Assembly: GCA_014841835.1 (NCBI GenBank)
Contig: JACYUQ010000001.1
Coordinates: 62,001-126,000 of the forward strand
Direction of reading: 5' to 3'
Origin: Oxalobacteraceae sp. CFBP 13730
GTDB taxonomy: Bacteria; Pseudomonadota; Gammaproteobacteria; Burkholderiales; Burkholderiaceae_D
DNA: 64,000 nt
In this document: positions 8,989 through 18,602 of the stretch, piece by piece
Layout of the letters: each line of letters begins with the position of its first letter
How positions within the stretch are numbered: the stretch's first letter is position 1
Translations under genes and position numbers: made by a program
The notes under the pieces: generated by a model
Seen by the model: only the letters and a program-made list of their open reading frames with translations
Told to the model about the DNA's origin: nothing
The model's database searches: none

Positions 8989-10056
8989 TCACTCTCCCAT
9001 GTCTGCGGGCAGGATCAGGTCCACCCGAAAAATCGCGCCATCGCGTGTCGCGTGCACGCTCGCGTCGATGCCATACGCGGTGTTCAGGCGCTGGCGCACG
9101 TTCGCCAGGCCGACGCCACCACCCTTGCTTGCCGGGCCGCCGTCCGGATCGACATCGTTCTCGACCCGCAGCTTCAGTTGCGAGCCGGCGCGCACCGCGT
9201 GCACGCGCACCACGCCGCCCTGCGGCAGCTGGCCGATGCCGTGTTTGACCGCGTTCTCCACCAGCGGCTGCAGGATCATCGGCGGCAGCAGGCAGCGCGC
9301 CGCGTCATCCGCCATCTCGCACGCGAACACCAGGCGCGGCCCGAAGCGCACCTGCTCGATCGCCAGGAAGCGCCGCGTCAGTTCGACTTCATCGGACAGC
9401 GCCACCTTGCGGTGCGCCTCGAGTCCCAGCGTGTGGCGAAAGAAGCCGGCCAGCTGCAAGGTCATGTCGCGCGCCGCGTCGGCATCGATGCTGGTGAGCG
9501 CGCTGATCGAATTGAGGCTGTTGAACAGAAAGTGCGGGTCGATCTGCGTGCGCAGCATGCGCAGTTCGGCGTCCTGCGCCAGCAGCTTCAGTTCGAGCTC
9601 ACGCGTTTCCAGCCGGCGCGCGCGTTCGAACTCCAGCGCCAGATAATGCGCGCACGCCGTCATCCCGTACAGCAGCACGCCCACACCAAACATCGCCGCG
9701 GCGACCGGTGGCGAGAGCAGCACGCCGCCCATCGACGGCGCCAGCCAGCGCCACAGTGCCGCCCACGCCAGCGCCGCCGCGCACCACAGCAAGGCCGCGC
9801 TGGCGGCCGTGACAAAGAACACGACCAGCACCGAGCGCAGCGACTTGCTTGCCAGCGGATAGGCGCGACACAGGTAGTAGCTCGAAAAGCCGCACACGCT
9901 CGCATACACCAGCATCAGCGGCAGCGCGAACAGCAGGCTGGCCACGATCCCCGCGCCGGTGGCCGCGTTCAGCAAACCCGCGAGCATCAGTCCCAGCATC
10001 AACCAGGCCGCCAGGTACAGCGCGGCGCTGCGCCCGGCCCAGAACATCCGGCCCAT
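8989..10056 (-). CDS. LytS/AlgZ-type sensor histidine kinase
   Basis: 355 residues from ATG 10056, which shares one base with the stop of the LiaF-like gene (TGATG), a sign of translational coupling. The N-terminal 120 residues hold about four membrane helices with no obvious large periplasmic sensor. The catalytic part is a His_kinase/HATPase pair with DPHFLFNSLNSIS as the phosphoacceptor block, LLPPMILQPLVENAVKHG as the N-box and GGGVGLANVRQRL as the G-box. This class pairs with LytTR regulators. The membrane-buried sensing region and the neighbouring LiaF-like proteins suggest envelope-stress sensing. Confidence 0.92.
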   Translation of the reverse strand: MGRMFWAGRSAALYLAAWLMLGLMLAGLLNAATGAGIVASLLFALPLMLVYASVCGFSSYYLCRAYPLASKSLRSVLVVFFVTAASAALLWCAAALAWAALWRWLAPSMGGVLLSPPVAAAMFGVGVLLYGMTACAHYLALEFERARRLETRELELKLLAQDAELRMLRTQIDPHFLFNSLNSISALTSIDADAARDMTLQLAGFFRHTLGLEAHRKVALSDEVELTRRFLAIEQVRFGPRLVFACEMADDAARCLLPPMILQPLVENAVKHGIGQLPQGGVVRVHAVRAGSQLKLRVENDVDPDGGPASKGGGVGLANVRQRLNTAYGIDASVHATRDGAIFRVDLILPADMGE

Positions 10057-10781
10057 CAGTTGCGGATTTCCACACCACCCATGATGGCGTAGCCGCGAAT
10101 CACCAGGCGCTTGCTGCCATCCGGTGGCACGACGGTCTTTTCTTCGAAGCCGCCCAGGATCGGCGTGCCAAGCAGGATCACGGTCCAGTCGGGCGGACAC
10201 TTGATGGTCACGCCGCCCCAGAACGCGAACACGTTGATCACCGCCTCGCCACGGATCGAGGCGCCGCGCATATCGAGCTCGCACCCGCCCATGACTGCCG
10301 TGATTTCACCGCCGCGAAAATCCTGCGTGGTCACGCGGCGCTCGTAGCCGCCCAGGATCGCCGTGATGTCGACCACGTCGCCGCTACCCGTATCGTCGAG
10401 CATGCCGGCTCCCTGGCTGGTGGCAACGCTGCCCGGCATGCCGCGGCTGCGCAGTGCCTTGGCGACGAGAAAGCCGCCCAGGCCAATCAGGATCAGTGGC
10501 CACAAGGTGCGCACACTGAAGTCAATGATGTCGAGTCGATCGAGCATCATCAGGATGCCCACCCCCACCAGCGCTGCGCCGAGCAGCGTACCACCCTGGC
10601 TGCGCGTGTCGCACAGCTTGACCGTGCCGACGAACACGAACAGCAGCGGCCAGAACGAGACCACGCGGTGCATGTCGATCAGGCCGAGGTTATCGAGCAG
10701 GAACAAGAGGCCCATGCCGATGACCAGCACGCCAAGCACGACCTGTCCCGTCACGCCCCTTGGCAGGCGATCATTTTTCAT
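10056..10781 (-). CDS. LiaF-like membrane protein with C-terminal cell-wall-stress domain
   Basis: 241 residues. The N-terminal half has four closely packed helices (residues about 10-110: VVLGVLVIGMGLLFLLDNLG, FWPLLFVFVGTVKL, LLGAALVGVGILMML, LWPLILIGLGGFLVA), the LiaF transmembrane domain. The C-terminal 110 residues are the predicted beta-solenoid domain of LiaF/YvqF (DITAILGGYERR, ITAVMGGCELD, VFAFWGGVTIKCP, GTPILGGFEEK). In Firmicutes LiaF restrains the LiaRS antibiotic-stress system; here the partner is a LytS-type kinase. It overlaps the upstream DUF5668 gene by 11 bases. Confidence 0.88.
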   Translation of the reverse strand: MKNDRLPRGVTGQVVLGVLVIGMGLLFLLDNLGLIDMHRVVSFWPLLFVFVGTVKLCDTRSQGGTLLGAALVGVGILMMLDRLDIIDFSVRTLWPLILIGLGGFLVAKALRSRGMPGSVATSQGAGMLDDTGSGDVVDITAILGGYERRVTTQDFRGGEITAVMGGCELDMRGASIRGEAVINVFAFWGGVTIKCPPDWTVILLGTPILGGFEEKTVVPPDGSKRLVIRGYAIMGGVEIRN

Positions 10782-11148
10782 GGCGGCTCACCTTCTGGTT
10801 ATTCAGGAAACGGCGGGCGATGAACGGATCGAGTACCAGCTTGATGCCCCACATCAGGATGAACAGCGGCCAGCTGTTACGAAACGTCAGGCCGAATGCA
10901 TTCTCGAGCACCGCAAACAGCCACAGGCCGGTAAATACCGTCCACAAGCCATTGCCGAATTCCTTGGGACTCGGGTAGCCGATGGTCTGGCTGATACCGA
11001 CGGCGACCAGCAGCAGCGGCGCGTAGTGCCAGTAGTCTTCGGCATTGATGTAGTACAGGCGATCGAGCAGCACGACGGCGCCGACGACGATGAGCAGCAA
11101 GCCCCAGACGATTTGCTTGCGCCAGCGATAGGATTCTTCGGATTGCAT
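10771..11148 (-). CDS. DUF5668 / LiaF-transmembrane-domain protein
   Basis: 125 residues, first gene of the four-gene operon. It contains four helices with the same pattern as the N-terminal half of the next protein (IVWGLLLIVVGAVVLLDRL, WHYAPLLLVAVGISQTIG, GLWTVFTGLWLFAVLENAF, SWPLFILMWGIKLVLDPF) but no C-terminal stress domain. It looks like a free-standing LiaF membrane module, probably a partner or regulator of the kinase. The role is inferred from domain similarity and operon position. Confidence 0.82.
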   Translation of the reverse strand: MQSEESYRWRKQIVWGLLLIVVGAVVLLDRLYYINAEDYWHYAPLLLVAVGISQTIGYPSPKEFGNGLWTVFTGLWLFAVLENAFGLTFRNSWPLFILMWGIKLVLDPFIARRFLNNQKVSRHEK

Positions 11149-11280
11149 GGTGCGGACCTCCCTGTGATCGAATAGGGATCACGATAACAAGGGTGGGCAC
11201 GTTGGCGGAAGTGGTTTTCGGCGAATGGCGAATCCATACCGGCGAACGGCGAATCGACGCCCGCCCCAAACGTACAGGCG

Positions 11281-11307
11281 AAAAAAAACCCGCCGTGATG
11301 GCGGGTT
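11281..11307 (-). terminator. Intrinsic terminator after the 58-residue gene
   Basis: An eight-base perfect stem (AACCCGCC / GGCGGGTT) with a five-base loop is followed on the minus strand by eight T residues. It lies 22 bases downstream of the stop of the small basic protein gene. Confidence 0.9.
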
Positions 11308-11328
11308 CTCCATGCAGCCAGGGCGCTA

Positions 11329-11505
11329 TCAGGCAGCGCTGGCGGCTTCCTGGCGCTTGACGAGACCTTTTGGCACGTTGCGATACTTGGCGCGGGCTTC
11401 GGCCTGGCGGACGGCTTCGCGTGCGATGTTGGTGCGCTTGATCTCGAGGCGTTCTGCCTTGCCGCGATGTTGAGCGATATGCTTGCTTCCGATTCTGGTG
11501 GTCAT
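11329..11505 (-). CDS. Small basic protein of unknown function (58 residues)
   Basis: A 58-residue protein rich in Lys and Arg starting MTTRIGSKHIAQHRGK and predicted to be almost entirely helical. Support comes from a clear ribosome site (AAGGAG five bases before ATG) and a strong intrinsic terminator directly after the stop. I recognise no domain; a nucleic-acid-binding or ribosome-associated role is possible from its charge but unproven. The next small gene upstream may be part of the same unit. Confidence 0.7.
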   Translation of the reverse strand: MTTRIGSKHIAQHRGKAERLEIKRTNIAREAVRQAEARAKYRNVPKGLVKRQEAASAA

Positions 11506-11573
11506 GTGGTCTCCTTGGTTGAACTATGCGCCGCGTCCTTGTCAGGACGTCGACGCGAAAACATGTGCGGACA

Positions 11574-11735
11574 TTATATTGCGGTCGCGGCGATCTTGAG
11601 CGCCGCCGGGATCAACGTTGCCCAGCCAAGCTGGCGCCGGATTTCTTCAGGCGCCGGTGGCGGCTTCGGATCGCGCGAGCGGCGCGCGAGATATTCGCGC
11701 ACCAGGTGCTTTGCTGGATGCTTGACATCGTACAT
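11574..11735 (-). CDS. Small protein of unknown function (53 residues)
   Basis: 53 residues starting MYDVKHPAKHLVREYLARR, with a proline-rich middle (DPKPPPAPEE) and a hydrophobic C-terminal segment (WATLIPAALKIAATAI) that could be a short membrane anchor. A perfect GGAGG is five bases before the ATG, which is the main support. It lies 68 bases upstream of the 58-residue gene in the same direction. No family recognised. Confidence 0.65.
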   Translation of the reverse strand: MYDVKHPAKHLVREYLARRSRDPKPPPAPEEIRRQLGWATLIPAALKIAATAI

Positions 11736-11963
11736 GGCAACCTCCGCTTCCTTGCCGGCCGGTGCAGCAACGAGGCGCGCACCAGCCGTGAAATTGGTGC
11801 CGATCCTCGAGGCGACCGGCTAACCTGTTGAGGTGTCGGATGGCTGCGAATTACTTCGCGCGTTCCTCACTCAGACAGGAGCATCTTAACGGCTGCGCCT
11901 CACATTCACCGTTAGATGCCGCACACTTTGGATGTCAATACGGCTGAGCTCGAAATACCCATG

Positions 11964-11986
11964 CAAAAAGGGGGCCGCAGCCCCCT
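11964..11986 (-). terminator. Intrinsic terminator of the TonB-dependent receptor gene
   Basis: GGGGGC-CGCA-GCCCCC forms a six-pair GC stem with a tetraloop and, on the minus strand, is followed by a T-run. It sits 22 bases past the receptor stop codon. Confidence 0.9.
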
Positions 11987-12008
11987 CCCCTTTTGCGGCA
12001 AGCCGCGA

Positions 12009-15000
12009 TCAGAACTTGTAGCGCAGGTTCAGATAATACTGTCGACCGCTGACGTCGAGCTTTTGCTGCTCTTCTTCGCTGTAGCGATATTGCGCGCGTT
12101 TGGCGTTGGTCAGGTTGGTCGCGCTGAACGCGAGCTCCAGGTTGTCGGTGAAGTAGTAGTTGGCCGACAGCGCCAGCGTCGTCACCGCATCGGCGTAGGT
12201 TGGCGCGGTGGGCATGGCCACGCCGTTGATCACCGTCAGGCCCTGGCTGTTGGCCGTTGGCGCCGGCGCCGTCGTGCTGTTGACATACTCGCCGCGGTAG
12301 TTTGCGACCAGGCGCGCCGACAGCTTGCGGTCTTCATAGTACAGACCCAGGTTGCCGGTCCATTCGGATGCGCCCACCATCGGCCGGCCATCGTCGACCT
12401 TCGTCTTGGCGCGGCTGACGTTCGACGTGAAGCCGAAGTTGGTCTGGCCGAACGGCTGCTCGTACTGCAGCTCGATGCCGTTGATCTTCGCGCCCTGCTG
12501 CGAGGCCGTGTTGATGAAGAAGGACTTGACGGTCTGGTCGCGCGGATCCTGCAGGTCGATCGTGCTGCTGCCCACGGCGCCCGTTTTCGGGTAGCCGTCG
12601 ATCGACGAATGGAACACGCTCAGCGCGACGATCGAGCGCGGTGCGAAGTACCACGACCACGACAGGTCGACGTTGTCCGCCGTTTGCGGTTCGAGATCCG
12701 GATTCGGCCCCGTGACGCGGCAGCCATTGGCGTCGCAACCCGGCGTGCCGAAACCACTGCCCAGCAGGTTGTAGTTCTGACGCCCGATCGTGCGGCTCAC
12801 GCCAAAGCGCGCCAGCATGTCGTTGCCCATGTCATAGCGCACGTTCAGGCTTGGCAGCCAGTTGTCGAAGGTGCGCTTGGTCGGCGTCTTGTAATACATG
12901 ATGCCGGCGAGTGGATTGAACGGCGTGCCATCGAAGAACGCGGTGGCGTCACCGGCATCGGTGATCGCGCCCGGATAGGCGGCGCAGGTCACGGGCGCCT
13001 GGCCTGGCGCGACGCGCTGGCAGGCGCCAGCGGGAATCGGCGTGGCGATATTGGCTTTCACTTCGGTGCGCGAGAAGCGCACGCCGACGTTACCCGACCA
13101 GCGATCGCGTTCCAGGTTCGCCATCAGGTAGGCGGCGCTCTGGCGTTCCTGCATGTCGATCTCGGAACTCACGCGGCGTTCGAACGCGTCGCTCGTGACC
13201 TTGGTATTGGACGCGATATAGTCCTTGATCGCTTCCGGCGTGTACGTGAAACCGGTGTTGTCCCAGCCGGCCGGGCCATCCAGGCCATCGCCGAAATCGC
13301 CCGGGAACGCTTGCCAGCCGGTGGTTGGCGTGGGCGTATTCGACGTAACGCGGCCCGTGACCGGATTGAGCGTGATGCCATTGCGGAATGCCGGGCCGCG
13401 GCGCGCACTGGTGCGCTTGTGGTCCGAGAAGCGCACGCCGCTTTCCAGCGACTGGAAGATGCCGCGGTCGACGCGGTATTCGGCGTCGAGTTGTGCGCTC
13501 CATTCCTTGTCGACGGTGCGCACGCCCGAGGCGGCGCGGTCGACGATGGTGTAGCCGCTGCCGTCCGCGTTCAGGCCGGGCTGGTTGCCGCCCGCGTTCT
13601 GATACTGAACGAACGGCGCGTCGTGCAGGCTACCGAGCGCGTACGAAATGCCGGTGCCGTAGCGGGCCAGCGTCAGGCCCTGATCGAGTTCGGTCGTGCC
13701 CACGCCGCGCGTGCTCGAGAGCAGCGTCTTGATCGTCAGGTCATCGTTGACGCGGTACTTGGCGTCCAGGTCGAGGAACGAGCTCTCGGCCTTGGCGCCG
13801 TCGCGGTAGAAGCCTTCCGAGTTGCCGACGTACTGCGGCGTGGTCCCGTTCGGGAACACGATGTCGGCGGCCTTCAGTACCTTGAGCTGGTTGCCGTAGA
13901 CGGTGGTTTCGTTGACGATGACCGGATTGCGGATCTGCGCGAACACCTGCTGGCCGTTCGAATTGGTGTTGGCGGCGCTGGCGACGGTGCTGCCCAGCGG
14001 CGCGTTCTTCCCGAGCAGCATCGAGTAGATGGCGCTTGATGTCAGGCGACCGTGGTTGTCGGCATCCATCGACGAATGAAAGCCCGTGACGGTCACGTCA
14101 AGGTCGCGATTCGGCTTGAACTGCAGCGACAGCATGCCGCCCTTGCGGTCACGTACCGATTCGACGAACTCGGAGCTCATCGAGCCCGGCAGGCGCACGC
14201 CGTTCAGGTCTGCCGCCGTGTAGCCGGTGCCGGCGAGCGATGCATCGGTGATGCCTTTCATCGTGCTGGTGTTGATCACGTCCCAGCCGCTGTTGGTGCC
14301 ATACGCGAAGCGCGACACCGAATCGCGCCGCACATAGCGCTTTTCGGCAAACAGCGCGGCCAGCACGCCGAAGGTGCCGGCCTCGTTCTTCCAGTTGACC
14401 GAGCCGTTCATGTCCGGCGCGTAGCGGCCCGGCAGGTCGGCGTAGCTGGCGCCGACGCTGATCACGCCCGACAGGTTCTCTTTGGCTGACAAGGGTTTAC
14501 GCGTGGAGACATTGATGGTGCCGGCCAGGCCGCCATCGACGATATTGGCCTGGGACGTCTTGTAGACGACCGCCTGCTGCAGCACGTGCGATGGCATCAG
14601 GGACAGGCTGGTCGAGCGCGAGCTCGAGCCCTGGTCGGCCACGTACCAGTCGGCGCTGCTGACGGCGTGGCCATTGAAGATGATCAGCGACATGTCCGGG
14701 TTGGTGCCGCGCATCGACACTTTCTCGGCCTCGTCATAGTCGGTGCGCACGGCCACGCCGGCCAGGCGCTGGAGCGAATCGGCCAGGTTCTTGTCCGGCA
14801 TCTTGCCGACGTCTTCGGCCGTGATCACCTCGACGTTGGCCGACGCATCGCGCTTGACCGCCAGCGAACGGGCCAGCGACGCGCGGATGCCCGTCACTTC
14901 AACGGTCTGCATCGGCACGGCGGCTGCGGCCTCCTGGTCCTGCGCTTGCGCTTGCGCCAGCACTGGCAACGTGGCAAGGCTCCAGACGGCCATCGATACG

Positions 15001-15032
15001 GCCGCGGCAAGCGGCTTCTGCTTGAACATCAT
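12009..15032 (-). CDS. TonB-dependent outer membrane receptor (Xanthomonas/Caulobacter type)
   Basis: About 1,007 residues; the start is one of two adjacent ATGs (15032 or 15029) with AGGAG just upstream, and a longer in-frame extension lacks a ribosome site. A signal peptide (about residues 1-28, ending AQAQAQ) precedes a plug domain: VEVTGIRASLARSLAVKR, then DKNLADSLQRLAGVAV and the MRGTNP block. The large remainder is a 22-strand barrel closing with the aromatic end YYLNLRYKF. The plug and length fit the TIGR01782 group, often carbohydrate receptors. No TonB box can be pinned down. A terminator follows. Substrate unknown; the dedicated TonB could be the long TonB-like protein at 19837-21648. 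Confidence 0.92.
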   Translation of the reverse strand: MMFKQKPLAAAVSMAVWSLATLPVLAQAQAQDQEAAAAVPMQTVEVTGIRASLARSLAVKRDASANVEVITAEDVGKMPDKNLADSLQRLAGVAVRTDYDEAEKVSMRGTNPDMSLIIFNGHAVSSADWYVADQGSSSRSTSLSLMPSHVLQQAVVYKTSQANIVDGGLAGTINVSTRKPLSAKENLSGVISVGASYADLPGRYAPDMNGSVNWKNEAGTFGVLAALFAEKRYVRRDSVSRFAYGTNSGWDVINTSTMKGITDASLAGTGYTAADLNGVRLPGSMSSEFVESVRDRKGGMLSLQFKPNRDLDVTVTGFHSSMDADNHGRLTSSAIYSMLLGKNAPLGSTVASAANTNSNGQQVFAQIRNPVIVNETTVYGNQLKVLKAADIVFPNGTTPQYVGNSEGFYRDGAKAESSFLDLDAKYRVNDDLTIKTLLSSTRGVGTTELDQGLTLARYGTGISYALGSLHDAPFVQYQNAGGNQPGLNADGSGYTIVDRAASGVRTVDKEWSAQLDAEYRVDRGIFQSLESGVRFSDHKRTSARRGPAFRNGITLNPVTGRVTSNTPTPTTGWQAFPGDFGDGLDGPAGWDNTGFTYTPEAIKDYIASNTKVTSDAFERRVSSEIDMQERQSAAYLMANLERDRWSGNVGVRFSRTEVKANIATPIPAGACQRVAPGQAPVTCAAYPGAITDAGDATAFFDGTPFNPLAGIMYYKTPTKRTFDNWLPSLNVRYDMGNDMLARFGVSRTIGRQNYNLLGSGFGTPGCDANGCRVTGPNPDLEPQTADNVDLSWSWYFAPRSIVALSVFHSSIDGYPKTGAVGSSTIDLQDPRDQTVKSFFINTASQQGAKINGIELQYEQPFGQTNFGFTSNVSRAKTKVDDGRPMVGASEWTGNLGLYYEDRKLSARLVANYRGEYVNSTTAPAPTANSQGLTVINGVAMPTAPTYADAVTTLALSANYYFTDNLELAFSATNLTNAKRAQYRYSEEEQQKLDVSGRQYYLNLRYKF

Positions 15033-15260
15033 CTCTCTCCTGGGAAGGGTGCGATTCTTGGTAAAGTAAGGCAAATTTTTAAATGCTTGTGGCGAGTATT
15101 CATGATGGATTGCCATCATGAATAATCACTTGTGTTTGCTTTCGTATAACTGGGAGGAATGCATGTTTTCGACGGGTCGTTCTGGTTATGGGCAACTACG
15201 CAGAATTCATTATCTCCATTGCGCTTACCGGATTAGCGTGACACTTTCCCTTCTCCCGAG

Positions 15261-16226
15261 ATGACCGCCATGCGCCTTGCCTGCCTGCTTCTTGCCAGCG
15301 CCGTCCTGACCGGCTGCGCCAGCCCCCCTGCCGCCACGCCGCCGATCCCGGGTGCGCCACCGCCACCCACGCCAATGGCCGCCCTGCTGGACAAGCCGAT
15401 CTACAAGATGACGCCGTTCGAAGTTGGCCAGTACATCCCGCACATGCAGGGCGCGCAGCCCGACCTGCGCAAGCGCATCGCCGCGATCGGCCGCCAGAAC
15501 ATCGGCCAGCCGTATTCGCTGAACCTGCTGGGCGAGTTCCCGTTCGAGATCCACGACAGCCTGCCGATGTACAGCATCGAACAAAGCGATTGTGTGGTTT
15601 TTGTGGAACACACCTATGCGATGGCACTGTCACAATCGTGGGAAGAATTCTTCTGGATGCTGCAGCGGATCCGCTACCGCGATGGCGTGATCGGCGTGGC
15701 CACGCGTAACCATTACACCGAGCTCGACTGGAATGTGGCCAACCGCTGGCTGGTCACCGATATCAGCGCCAACCTGGCAGGCCCGAACGGCCCCGGCTAC
15801 GACATGCGGGTCGACCGCGCACGCTTCCTGCGCACGCGCCACAACACGGTGCGCGACATCCCTGTTGAAACAAGCCGCCAGACCTACGTGCCGAAAGACG
15901 GCGTGGCGGCCATCCTCGATCAGTTGCAAGAGGGCGACTTCGTCAACGTGATCTCGACCCGCAACGGCGAATACTGGGCCTCGCATGTGGGCCTGGTGGT
16001 GCTGGGGCCGAATGGCGAGCGGCATTTCCTGCATTCGTCGGCACCCAAGGTGCGCGAAGAAACGTTCGCTTCGTACATGGCCCGCGTGGCCGGCCGCGAA
16101 GCGGACAATGCACGCGCCGGCAAGCCCGGCCAGATGCTGGCCGGCTTCAAGTTCCTGCGCCTGAATGAGACGATCACGGTGCCGCCGATGGCGCCGCAGC
16201 CGCGCCCCGGCCGGCCGGGCGCGTAG
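15261..16226 (+). CDS. DUF1460 lipoprotein, NlpC/P60-like amidase fold
   Basis: 321 residues from ATG 15261 (ATG 15270 also possible). A lipoprotein signal ends at LTGC (C19), followed by a Pro-rich linker. The body matches DUF1460, a papain-like N-acetylmuramoyl-L-alanine amidase-like group: the cysteine block QSDCVVFVEHTY (C111), a histidine in TRNHYTELDW and a second in ASHVGLVV followed by FLHSS. It is likely anchored in the outer membrane and acts on peptidoglycan fragments. It is divergent from the TonB receptor. A GC-rich inverted repeat at 16239-16265 follows the stop and may end transcription, though a T-run is missing. Confidence 0.85.
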   Translation: MTAMRLACLLLASAVLTGCASPPAATPPIPGAPPPPTPMAALLDKPIYKMTPFEVGQYIPHMQGAQPDLRKRIAAIGRQNIGQPYSLNLLGEFPFEIHDSLPMYSIEQSDCVVFVEHTYAMALSQSWEEFFWMLQRIRYRDGVIGVATRNHYTELDWNVANRWLVTDISANLAGPNGPGYDMRVDRARFLRTRHNTVRDIPVETSRQTYVPKDGVAAILDQLQEGDFVNVISTRNGEYWASHVGLVVLGPNGERHFLHSSAPKVREETFASYMARVAGREADNARAGKPGQMLAGFKFLRLNETITVPPMAPQPRPGRPGA

Positions 16227-16584
16227 CACGCCGCAGTGCGTTCCCGGCTTGCCGGGCCGGGAACGTCTCCTCCTCCGCTTGAATCTTCAATAAAGAAATA
16301 GGGAATTAGAAATTTAATTCCCTGATTCTATTTCCATTTTCATTTCCAGGTTGGCCAAGCCGTTTGAATAAGGCCCGTCGCCACCAATATCCCCGAGCGC
16401 TGTTGAGTGATCTCAATCCCGCCATGCAGGCAGAATCGGATAATCAACTCGCGAATCACTGGGAATCAATGTTGGCGTGATTCGATCCACGAATCGACAG
16501 GCTGAACGTGCTGTGATTCGGGTATGTTGCAAATACATTTCTTTGAATCTAATAGCCCGTTTGTTTAACCAGGTAACGGTCGCC

Positions 16585-17073
16585 ATGCCCACCCAATGCG
16601 TTCTCACTGCAAGCCGGCCCTCTGTGGACAGCGGGTCGGCGCCTCACAGGGCCAGCGCCGCCCTCATGATGGTGATGGGCCCGGCTGCATTGATGCTGTT
16701 GTTGTTGCTTGCCGCGATATTTTGCGGCAGCTATTTATTTCAAGCACATCGATTCGGCATCGGCAGTTCCTTTATTCTCGCGAAACATCAATTACTGCCT
16801 ACCGCCGCAGAATTGGCTGCATTCCCGCAAGCCATTGACCACCAAGCCGTCATGCAATTCATCCGGCGCTATTCCCCGATAACCATTGGCTTGCCCTGCG
16901 CTTCCGATTCGTTATTTGCTTGTTCCACCCCGGCCATCCCCGAAAAAAGGTATGTGCGCGCCGCGCACTGGCGATTGACACGTTCGCCGCCCATTCGTGT
17001 CATGTCGTGTCGCGCGCGGGCGGGCCAGGGCCGCGATGTGGTGCCTGTGTGGACGCAGCCCTGCCCACGATGA
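16585..17073 (+). CDS. Hypothetical protein with one membrane helix
   Basis: About 162 residues from ATG 16585; an upstream in-frame ATG at 16477 lies in AT-rich DNA without a clear ribosome site. One strong hydrophobic helix (VMGPAALMLLLLLAAIFCGS) is followed by a short soluble region with SFILAKHQLLPTAAELAAF. The C-terminal 40 residues are arginine-rich and may result from a frameshift, since codon use becomes poor there. No family recognised. The preceding 350 bases (16227-16584) are AT-rich and hold no gene I can support, only the inverted repeat after the DUF1460 gene. Confidence 0.35.
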   Translation: MPTQCVLTASRPSVDSGSAPHRASAALMMVMGPAALMLLLLLAAIFCGSYLFQAHRFGIGSSFILAKHQLLPTAAELAAFPQAIDHQAVMQFIRRYSPITIGLPCASDSLFACSTPAIPEKRYVRAAHWRLTRSPPIRVMSCRARAGQGRDVVPVWTQPCPR

Positions 17074-17178
17074 TCCGGTCAGTAAAGCGGCAGCGACGCG
17101 CCGCCGCACGATCGCGGGCCTGACGCGGCGCTGTCATCACTCTCATCCGTAACGATCACTACCACTGTCGAGGACACC

Positions 17179-18507
17179 ATGCGAGACGAGAACCAATCAG
17201 TTCACCTGGAGCAGCTGCTGACCCGGCTGCGCGAGCGCCACGCCGTGATCGGCATCGTCGGCCTTGGCTACGTCGGGCTGCCGCTCGCGCTGCGCTATGC
17301 GGCCGAAGGCTTCCATGTCCTCGGAATCGACATCGACGCCGACAAGGTCGACCAGCTCAACCGCGGCGAGAGCTATATCGCGCATATCAAGGGGGCGACG
17401 ATCGCGGCGGCCCGTGCGGCGGGCCTGGCTGCCACCAGCGATTTTTCACGTGTGGTCGAAGCCGATGCGTTGATCATCTGCGTCCCCACGCCCCTCACCG
17501 CCTACCGCGAGCCCGACCTGTCGTACGTGATCGGCACCGTCGAGTCGCTGCTGCCCCATATGCGGCCCGGTCAATTGCTGTCACTCGAGAGCACCACGTA
17601 TCCCGGCACCACCGAAGAAGAGTTGCGGCCCCGTCTGGAAGCGCGCGGCCTGCGCGTCGGTCACGACGTCTTTCTCGTGTTCTCGCCCGAGCGCGAAGAC
17701 CCCGGCAACCCCGACTTTCACACCCGCACCATCCCCAAGATCTGCGGCGGCTCGACCGACGCCTGCCTGGAAGCGGGCCTGGCCCTGTACCGGCAGGCGA
17801 TCGATACCGTGGTCCCGGTCAGCTCGACCCGCGCGGCCGAACTGACCAAGCTGCTCGAGAACATTCACCGCGCCGTCAATATCGGGCTGGTCAACGAGAT
17901 GAAAATCATCGCCGACCGCATGGGCATCGATATCCACGAAGTCATCCGGGCCGCCGCCACCAAGCCGTTCGGCTTCACGGCGTATTATCCCGGCCCGGGC
18001 CTGGGCGGGCACTGCATCCCGATCGACCCGTTCTATCTCACCTGGAAAGCACGGCAGTTCGGCCTGCACACCCGCTTCATCGAGCTGGCTGGCGAAATCA
18101 ACAGCGACATGCCGGCATGGGTGATTGCCAAGGTTGTCGATGCGCTCAACAGCCGCAGCCGCGCTGTCAAGGGCAGCCGCATCCTTGTGCTGGGGATCGC
18201 CTACAAGAAGGATGTCGACGACATGCGCGAATCACCGTCGGTGGCGCTGATGGAACTGCTGCGCGCGCGTGGCGCCACGGTTGCGTATTCCGATCCCCAT
18301 GTGCCGGTGTTCCCGCGCATGCGCGAGCACCATTTCGACCTCACCAGTGTCGAGCTCACACCATCGTCGCTCGCCTCCTATGACGTGGTGTTGCTGGCGA
18401 CCGGCCACAGTGCGTTCGACTACGAACTCGTGCATCAGAACGCCAGCCTCATCGTGGACACGCGCGGCGTATTCCCGCACCGCTCGCCCAACGTGGTGCA
18501 GGCCTGA
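17179..18507 (+). CDS. wbpA: UDP-N-acetylglucosamine 6-dehydrogenase (WbpA type)
   Basis: 442 residues, GAGG five bases before the ATG. This NAD-dependent enzyme oxidises C6 of a UDP-HexNAc twice to the uronic acid, an early step for surface polysaccharide sugars. The Rossmann motif GLGYVGLP is at about 28-35, [15 protein letters not shown] and [10 protein letters not shown] are WbpA signatures, and the catalytic cysteine is C279 in [20 protein letters not shown]-terminal UDP-binding motifs ([17 protein letters not shown]) are intact. The next gene, 95 bases downstream, is a WbpE-like protein, matching the Pseudomonas wbp order, but no acetyltransferase or reductase partner is present nearby. 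Confidence 0.93.
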   Translation: MRDENQSVHLEQLLTRLRERHAVIGIVGLGYVGLPLALRYAAEGFHVLGIDIDADKVDQLNRGESYIAHIKGATIAAARAAGLAATSDFSRVVEADALIICVPTPLTAYREPDLSYVIGTVESLLPHMRPGQLLSLESTTYPGTTEEELRPRLEARGLRVGHDVFLVFSPEREDPGNPDFHTRTIPKICGGSTDACLEAGLALYRQAIDTVVPVSSTRAAELTKLLENIHRAVNIGLVNEMKIIADRMGIDIHEVIRAAATKPFGFTAYYPGPGLGGHCIPIDPFYLTWKARQFGLHTRFIELAGEINSDMPAWVIAKVVDALNSRSRAVKGSRILVLGIAYKKDVDDMRESPSVALMELLRARGATVAYSDPHVPVFPRMREHHFDLTSVELTPSSLASYDVVLLATGHSAFDYELVHQNASLIVDTRGVFPHRSPNVVQA

Positions 18508-18602
18508 ACCGCGAGACAACCACAGCGCTGGTGGCCACGACCAGGTGGCCTGTCCGCTGCGCGAGGACCGCCTACCCCAACATCGGTGAACGAGGACATC
18601 GA

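Noticed and set aside
11916..14039. Very long plus-strand frame opposite the TonB receptor (707 codons)
   Set aside because: Antisense to a clear receptor gene with signal peptide and barrel end; no ribosome site or family.
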